A DNA stretch of 64,000 nt from Cylindrobasidium torrendii FP15055 ss-10 (taxonomy: Eukaryota > Basidiomycota > Agaricomycetes > Agaricales > Physalacriaceae), in NCBI GenBank assembly GCA_000934385.1, contig KN880480.1:62001-126000 (forward strand). Direction: 5' to 3'. The translations under genes were made by a program, and so were the position numbers. The notes below the pieces were generated by a model, which had not been told where the DNA came from, ran no database searches, and saw nothing but the letters and a program-made list of their open reading frames with translations. Below, in pieces: positions 58,177-64,000 of the stretch. How positions within the stretch are numbered: the stretch's first letter is position 1; each line of letters opens with the position of its first letter.

Positions 58177-58204
58177 CGTTATCGGCCGATCACGTCCCTC
58201 TTGT
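58177..58204 (-). repeat. Right terminal inverted repeat
   Basis: 28 bases, exact reverse complement of 57523-57550. Confidence 0.85.
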
Positions 58205-58210
58205 GACTAT
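58205..58210 (+). repeat. Target site duplication, right copy (GACTAT)
   Basis: Follows the right terminal repeat directly and matches the left flank at 57517-57522. Confidence 0.7.
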
Positions 58211-58906
58211 AAGTGATCGGCAAGTGATCGAGTAAGTGACCGCGATTCGGTGATTGAATTATAGAACGTTCTCTGAAATCTTTTGCCCTTCATATCACCT
58301 TCATTTCGGTTTTACTATCGATAGAACCTGGATAGAACCCTACCTTGACCATTCCCGTGGGTCAAAGCAGTAGAGTATGGTCGATGCGGAGCGGGACTAG
58401 GCGCGAGGTCGCTTGCGGCGTCGCCGTCTCACATCACGCTCGAGGATGCCACTGTTTTGATTGGGCTGCGCCCCCATGGACTTTGGTGTGTCGCAAGCGC
58501 GCCTATATGTTCAGAGACTCTAACCTGGCTGGTCGAATGAGCATAAATGCCGCTAGCTGCTCGGACTAGGTATACACCCCCGTGGTAGGCTGGCCTGGGC
58601 CACTGCAAAAACACCTAGATAGGATGCGCAACTAAGATTAATGAAGCCAGTGGCAAACTGGGGTAAAGTGAGCGACCTGTAAGTGCACCTCAGGTTATTC
58701 TCTGGGAACATGTGTGTGTGTTGGCTGATTGGTGATCCCATTGGGAGGCATCGAACGCAGGCCGAAGTAAACTTTGCAGGCCTCATGTCAACGAAAACAG
58801 GCTCTCTACATTGTTTCTCACTTGAAAACCCCTAATATTAGAGAGCCTTGTACCAATATTACGACGTCTTATCGTGTTGCTGCCCTCAGAAATCGCTACC
58901 CTCAGA
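58211..58906. other. Intergenic, upstream flank of the mobile element
   Basis: About 700 bases between the element and the AIM18-like stop. Holds a short direct repeat GATAGAACC (58321-58345) and a CTCGGCAA-like motif (58215-58225) similar to motifs inside the element. No supported gene. It probably served, before insertion, as the MFS promoter. Confidence 0.4.
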
Positions 58907-59913
58907 TCAAGCCAGTGCTTTTGTCACTGATGCTAGCAGCTACAACATGATGAGCCTAGCTCTTGGAATTGATGGGCTTGAGTGACTTACTGGCGGGCTG
59001 ACAGCAGCTTTTGTGTCGAAATAGTGAAGGATGAGCTCGACGCCAACCCAACTGTCATCCACAGAACCAAGATCTCTAAATATCAAGGAGCGAGGTTTCG
59101 AAAGTTGGGGCGCGGTAAGGAATACATCTAGAGATGCATGTTTCTTAAGTGGCGTGTTGGGGAAGATGCTCTTGAGGCGTCGAATGGGGGCACTTAGAGC
59201 AACAACTTGGTCGTCGTCCAGCTGTCCAGACTTCCTGCGGAGCTGCATGCGACTCCCAGCGGCTCTCACAAATGCATCTCGGAGATGTGTATGAGAGGTA
59301 TCACGAGTTGGGACTAATGCCTTGACATAAGCACCTATATTCAAGAGATTTGACCGGGAACGCACCAATGCGGACGACACACGCAGTATTTCTGACAATA
59401 TGCTCAATCTTCTCGTCAAATGTCATATCATCTGTGAGCTGGAGCCGCCTCAGTCACTGGTGACAAGCCTAGAAGAAGAGGCCGCACATGAATATTCGGA
59501 TTGGAGAGGTCGGCGTAGAAGCCGACAGAGTACACCTTGATTTTAATAAAGGAGACGGTTCGGACTCCAACGCCGAGAAGAGACACATCTGCACTATTGC
59601 CTGCGACAGGAAGGCGCATTGTTGCAGGAAACTCAATGCCAGTTGCTTGGTCCGCTGAACAACCCGCGTTAATCAATTTGGGTCTTGGTTATTTTCTGTA
59701 CGTACTGACGCTGTCAACAACGAGGTTTGTATCCAGATGGACTGTGCCGAAAAGTAAAGAGCCTGTTGCCAGCGCAGTTGCTACGCCTATTGCCCATTTG
59801 CTTTGGGAAGTGTGCACTGGCTGGGAGCTGAAATAGTGTCGGGATTGCGGCAATCGTCGCGAAGATGTGCGAAAGGCTGGCAGCAGCGCTGCTCCGCGAG
59901 ACAGAAAAGACAT
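58907..59913 (-). CDS. AIM18: Chalcone isomerase-fold mitochondrial protein (AIM18-like)
   Basis: Fatty-acid-binding chalcone isomerase-fold protein of mitochondria. From ATG 59913 a targeting sequence MSFLSRGAALLPAFRTSSRR and a possible inner-membrane anchor WAIGVATALATGSLLFG. Then after an intron TGIEFPATMRLPVAG, DVSLLGVGVRTVSFIKIKVY and SVGFYADLSNPNIH, the chalcone isomerase core. Later exon: LRVSSALVRSRSNLLNIGAY, AFVRAAGSRMQLRRKSGQLD, FPNTPLKKHASLDVFLTAP and WVGVELILHYFDTKAAVS. A 51-base intron (GTAAGTCACTC...TTGTAG) gives the short end LLASVTKALA at 58907. The yeast homologues Aim18/Aim46 lack isomerase activity and bind heme (from memory); the same is likely here but not shown. About 280 residues. 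Divergent from BLM10. Confidence 0.87.
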
Positions 59914-60283
59914 GGTCGTTGTTTGGTCGTTGTAGCCAAAAGCCGAGTCCTGGCCGTGTCTGGGTCGCGTCTGACAGACCGCGTCTCGGGCCGACATCCG
60001 ATCTCTCCAGAGTCGATGACGCGCGTCAATATTCGAATCCCAGCCCGCCGTTGCGAGAGCGAACTTGAACAGCGACCACCGCCAGCAATCGGTTTCACAC
60101 CAAATATACGCATACCGCCAGATTCACTTCACTAAACGCGTGGCTCCGCAAGTCCTACTTGCCTATCGTGTGACGACGCCTAGCTTGCGTGTATCTCCTC
60201 GACAGGACGCGTAATACCTGCATTCGTCAGCGTGCATAGAACTATATAAGTTGCACCAGGTATGATTGGGACACGCTACAATC
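59914..60283. other. Intergenic between divergent AIM18-like and BLM10 genes
   Basis: About 370 bases with promoters for both genes. A TATA box for BLM10 is at 60243-60250. Confidence 0.4.
60243..60250 (+). promoter_or_regulatory. TATA box of BLM10
   Basis: TATATAAG about 35-40 bases upstream of the ATG at 60284, implying a very short leader. Confidence 0.5.
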
Positions 60284-63200
60284 ATGGATCCCTTCACAGA
60301 GTATCTACAGGGCAAAGCTCGCGCCACAATGGACGACGATGGACTCTCCGTGGGCGACTCTCCAATCGACCCCAGCGACTCGGCGGGCGAGAGAGCCCAA
60401 GCTTCCTTGCAATCATACATTGACTCTGTGCCGTATGAGTGTGAGGCTCCAGAGGTTATGCAGGCAAAGTTGGAGGAGATCGTGGGGAAGATCAGCATTT
60501 GTGCCAAGTCCCAGAATTGGCTTGTTCTCACGACGTGGGACGGTATGCTTCAGTGGTGCGTGTATTATGTGCTTCCTCGATATACTGCTTATCTTATATG
60601 TCAACAGCTGGATGTTAATGCGGTACCCCATTCCAAAGGAAACGCGTGCGAAATTAGGACGTCTGTACTTTGAGCTGTGCTTAACTCCCGGAGTCGAAAC
60701 TCGCGTTATACGCAGTTGGACCGACATGCTTCACCGTCTCATTTCTACCAAAGATGCAACGAAGCGGAAGCTTGAGGCCACAGACCTGCGGCTTCCTTGG
60801 GAGCCTCTGTGGGCTGTCCTCAAGACTCATCTTTGGCACAAGGGAAAGATTCATGATCCTTCGTACGTCCGACTACTGCTTTCAATGACTGTCACTGACA
60901 GAAAGCCTAGGCGCACTATGATTACACTTCTCATATACTTAGCCGAGCAATCCAATCGGTATTTCGCACCTGAGGATATCCCCAAGATGCTCGACGCATT
61001 CATCCCGTTGTTGACCCGGGAGGTCAGTGCTATTCGGCGCCATACTTGAAACCCGATGGCTCACGCATGAATAGACATACGCCGTCATCATTCCAGTGAT
61101 CACCGCATTCCTACCACCAGCTCGGACACATCTATATCTCCCCTTCTTGTTTAAGTTCTGGGAGTCGATCAACTCTTCGCTAGTAGACGACCGCTTCCTG
61201 TTGCTTGCTGCGCAACTGTCTGAGGAACATGTAGCAGGTCCCACAATCGTCGACGGAGTGGAAGGCGGCGCTCAGTGGAAGGACGTTGGGATCTGGTCCG
61301 AAATTGAGTGGGACTTTCTGGTCACAAAGGGACTTGGATCAATGAGTACGTGCACTCTATGCGTTTAGTCAATTCCACTAACGCGGAGCAGATGTACCAG
61401 TTGGCGCAAGCCGAGTAAGCAGACACTACCAACATTGAGCACTTTCTAATCTCTGTGAAGGGCTCTTCCACAACTGCACACCATGCCGACAGTCTTGGTG
61501 ACAGACACGGATACAAAGTCAAAAAAACTGTTGACAGATATCGTAAGCTTGAACGCTTGAATCGTTATATAACGTTGATCTTACTTATGGTTTACAGTAT
61601 CCTTGGCCAAGATCTTCGCGCACTCCCTCTCAGAGGATGGTTCAGTGCGAGTATCCCACCAGCACGGCACTGCGACACCCGGTCTTGCGGGCGGCTCCAA
61701 GGCGCTGAATTCGCTCGAACGCCTGCTCACGAGTACCGAGTCCTTCTTCCATCCCTCGAACTCTGGGCCATGGACAGTGGCCGTGAGCATTCGCGTATTT
61801 TCCTACAACGACGTAATAACCGTATATGCAGCTCACGTCATTCCTCTATCGATTGGTTTCTGAATTCGCCAAACGAGTCGAGAGTGAAAAACTGGGAGAT
61901 TGCTTGACCCCCGTTGTGCGCTTTACCGTTTGACGGCCTATAGCCGATACTGACTTCTCCACAGACAAGGCGTATCACCAAGGCCATCAGAAAGGATTTC
62001 GTCACGCTGCTAAGAACTCCAGCTCTGCTTTCGTTGTTCTCGAAGGATCCGCTTTGCGTTGGCTATGCTCAAGGGGCGCTGCGTGGGATGGCCCTGCTTG
62101 AGCCCACCCTCATCATGCCTGATCTACTGGAGCGCGCCTACAGTGGACTGGAGGTTGTGAATGAAACTCATAGGACGACTGCCGTGCTGACCATGCTCTC
62201 TGGTATTGCGAGACCACTGGTGACAGAGAGGATTTGGCTCGGAGGCCAAAAAAATCTCCTGCCACTGTTGGAATTATCATTGCCAGGCATTGATTTGGTA
62301 CGTCAAAGTCTGCGCTCCCATTCATGAATGCCAACAAAGCTTTAGAACGACCCCAGCAAGACTGTATGCACGACTATGTTTATTGTCTCTGCCATCCAGC
62401 ACGTCAAAATTGGCGACCTCTCTATGCATCAGAGCGGTGTCCCTCTGACGGATGATATCCCAGACGATACTATGGCTGTTGATGAAGAAATACACCTTCC
62501 GCTCGGGACAGAGTCGGAAATGCCAGTTCTAAGCCGTGCGGATGAGCGTGCTCTCGCTCGAGACAGCACAGCCGCATTTGCTGGTGGGCCGCTCAACTCT
62601 CCGTGTAGCCTATTTTGCTAACCTTACAGATTGGGTACTTGCGTTGTTCCAGCGCGTTATCAGTCTGTATGAGAACCTCCCGGAAGAGGGAGGACGACGA
62701 AACACCACGGGTGGGAAACAAGAGGAAAGTGTTCTGAAATCGGTCAAAGCCATGATGGATGTCATTTGCTTGCATTTGTCCGACCAACTTTTTGATCTCG
62801 TCCTCAATATGGTCTTCAATTACGCCAGCACTAATGCCAAGTCGAATGCAGTCCGCGCCATAGCCCAGTTGGTTGCATGTCTTGCACGAGTTCGACCAGA
62901 ACAAACTCTTGCCAAATTTTTGCCATTCTGCATAATGCAAATCGAAGAAGAGCTGAAGCACGGAGCGTCCAGTGTACGCACGACCGCGCCTGGTACTGCG
63001 GTTCCGTCAGATACTACATTCCATTGGAGTACGTCAGTAGCATAACCCGTCCTACTTGATGCCAACCTGCATTTTAGATCTTGGGATCTTACGCGGATGC
63101 CTTGGGTATGGAGGTCCACTGGCAGGTGTTCCACAAATTCACCCTCGGATACCAACTCAGTACTTTAACAGGTGGTCAAATATAAGGACCAAGTAATGCG

Positions 63201-64000
63201 ACTTTTAACGACACTCATTGACAAAGCCAAAGGCGAGCGTGGGTATAGTGGTACTGGGAGGTTGCTTGGGCGTCTGGCTCATACGTTGACTGGCGTGTAT
63301 CCAACGAACAGTCAATTCGTCAACGGTGATGAATGGGCTACGAAAGGTTTGCCACATACCTATGATACTGTAGTTCGTGACTGACGGTTCTCAGAATTCG
63401 ACAGCGGCCACAACTTGCATTGGGGTCGGATGTACACCGTTAATGACGCGACCATCGATTGGCATGGTAAGTATGCGCGCGTCTAGCATACGATGCAATT
63501 GTCTGACAACACACAGTTCCGTCTGACGATGAGGTTGCTCTCGTTCTTGAAATCTTGGACAAAGTTGTAGCGCCTCTCCTGGACAAAGTCGAGGCTCTCA
63601 CGGATCGCGCCAACTCCTGGAACAGCGTCGACCGGAATGATTTCTGCAGGTAAGTCACTGGATTCGGTTACTTGCGTAGGTGCTCATTCAAATAGATATC
63701 TTAACGCATGTCGCTCGCTATGGGGAGGTTTGTCAACCTTTGTCCAGGATCAGCCCAAGACTGTACCGAACCCCTGTATCAACCCGGAAACCGAGTGCCA
63801 TGATCTCCTCGTCACCCAACTCATTGTCAACGCTGGCTTCGTCCTCACCGATCCAAACGATCCTCGCTATGTCAAAGCCTCACGACACCGTGTCCGTTTT
63901 GGCCAGATTTCACAACGCGCTTCCGCTGCCTTGCGAGCAAAGACAGAAGGTGAAGACCACACGGATGCCGTCCTTCTGACTATCAAGGCTATGGACACCT
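60284..64000 (+). CDS. BLM10: Proteasome activator BLM10/PA200 (5' part)
   Basis: Large HEAT-repeat protein that caps the 20S proteasome and opens its gate. From ATG 60284: SYIDSVPYECEAPEVMQAKL, EEIVGKISICAKSQNWLVLT, WDGMLQ, after an intron MRYPIPKETRAKLGRLYFEL with CLTPGVETRV, IRSWTDMLHRLISTKDATKR, LPWEPLWAVLKTHLWHKGKI, then TLLIYLAEQSNRYFAPEDIP, AVIIPVITAFLPPARTHLYL with FLFKFWESINSS, SMNVPVGASR, a repeat-rich middle region (WLLALFQR-like helices at 62640-62960), VVKYKDQVMRLLTTLIDKAK and LGRLAHTLTGVYPTNSQFVN near 63200-63330 (the BLM10 middle domain). More than ten introns of 45-65 bases. The window ends inside the gene: the coding sequence continues past 64,000, where roughly 60 percent or more of the ~1,900-residue protein would still follow (estimate from family length). 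Confidence 0.93.

Larger units (their letters stand above)
57523..58204. mobile_element. 682-bp element with 28-bp terminal inverted repeats
   Basis: The ends are perfect 28-base inverted repeats: 57523-57550 begins ACAAGAGGGACGTGATCGG and 58177-58204 is its exact reverse complement. Each end abuts a GACTAT direct duplication. These are the hallmarks of a DNA transposon; at 682 bp without transposase it is non-autonomous. Inner subterminal motifs CTCGGCAA or its complement recur near 57613, 58099 and 58130, as often found for transposase binding. The superfamily is unclear: 6-bp duplications are unusual, and a hAT type (8 bp) is possible if part of the duplication has mutated. The 85-residue minus-strand ORF lies inside. 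Perfect repeats suggest a recent insertion, 38 bases upstream of the MFS start codon. Confidence 0.8.

Noticed and set aside
1..64000. CRISPR arrays, secondary-metabolite cluster, retrotransposon, viral insertion
   Set aside because: No regularly spaced repeats, no PKS/NRPS/terpene core motifs, no reverse transcriptase or integrase motifs, no viral replicase motifs seen.

Overview
This is a nuclear segment from a filamentous basidiomycete, most likely an agaricomycete mushroom. Nearly every gene is broken by many short introns (about 45-75 nt, GT...AG, often with a visible CTNAY-like branch point). Genes are packed on both strands with short spacers. The family mix is typical of Agaricomycetes: TKL-like and SRPK-like kinases, F-box, BTB and MYND proteins, and large disordered proteins. 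Species cannot be named from the sequence. No rRNA, tRNA, CRISPR array or bacterial-type operon was seen. All gene models were spliced by eye, so inner exon borders are approximate unless stated.

Layout. 0.1-15.8 kb is accessory in character: a divergent TKL-type kinase or pseudokinase, a kinesin-10/Kid-like motor, a MYND protein, a patch of decayed tandem repeats with an orphan TATA-driven ORF, a BTB protein, an F-box protein and a Ras GTPase of the fungal Ras2/RasB type. 15.8-20.6 kb is gene-poor, with only one small candidate gene. 20.6-31 kb holds a Yippee protein, a Ulp-type SUMO protease, complex I subunit NDUFS3, splicing factor BCAS2/SPF27 (head to head with NDUFS3) and a 1,444-residue disordered protein. 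31-46 kb holds a tail-anchored unknown, replication-fork protector TOF1, succinyl-CoA ligase beta, a DinB-like protein, an SRPK-like kinase and the WDR48/UAF1 deubiquitinase cofactor. 46-57.5 kb holds a small membrane protein, class I histone deacetylase RPD3, repair protein RAD14/XPA, an acyl-CoA thioesterase, a DNAJC17/Cwc23 splicing cochaperone and an MFS transporter. 57.5-58.2 kb is a compact mobile element. The window ends with an AIM18-type chalcone-isomerase-fold mitochondrial protein and the 5' part of the proteasome activator BLM10.

Function. Most genes from 20 to 64 kb are conserved housekeeping genes (fork protection, repair, chromatin, SUMO/ubiquitin, splicing, mitochondrial energy metabolism) that do not form one pathway. 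The most interesting unexplained structure is a 682-bp element at 57,523-58,204 with perfect 28-bp terminal inverted repeats and a 6-bp target duplication. It sits 38 bp upstream of the MFS start codon and encloses a two-exon 85-residue ORF. Second is the array of about 350-bp degenerate repeats at 9.3-10.5 kb, whose unit is still recognisable at protein level.
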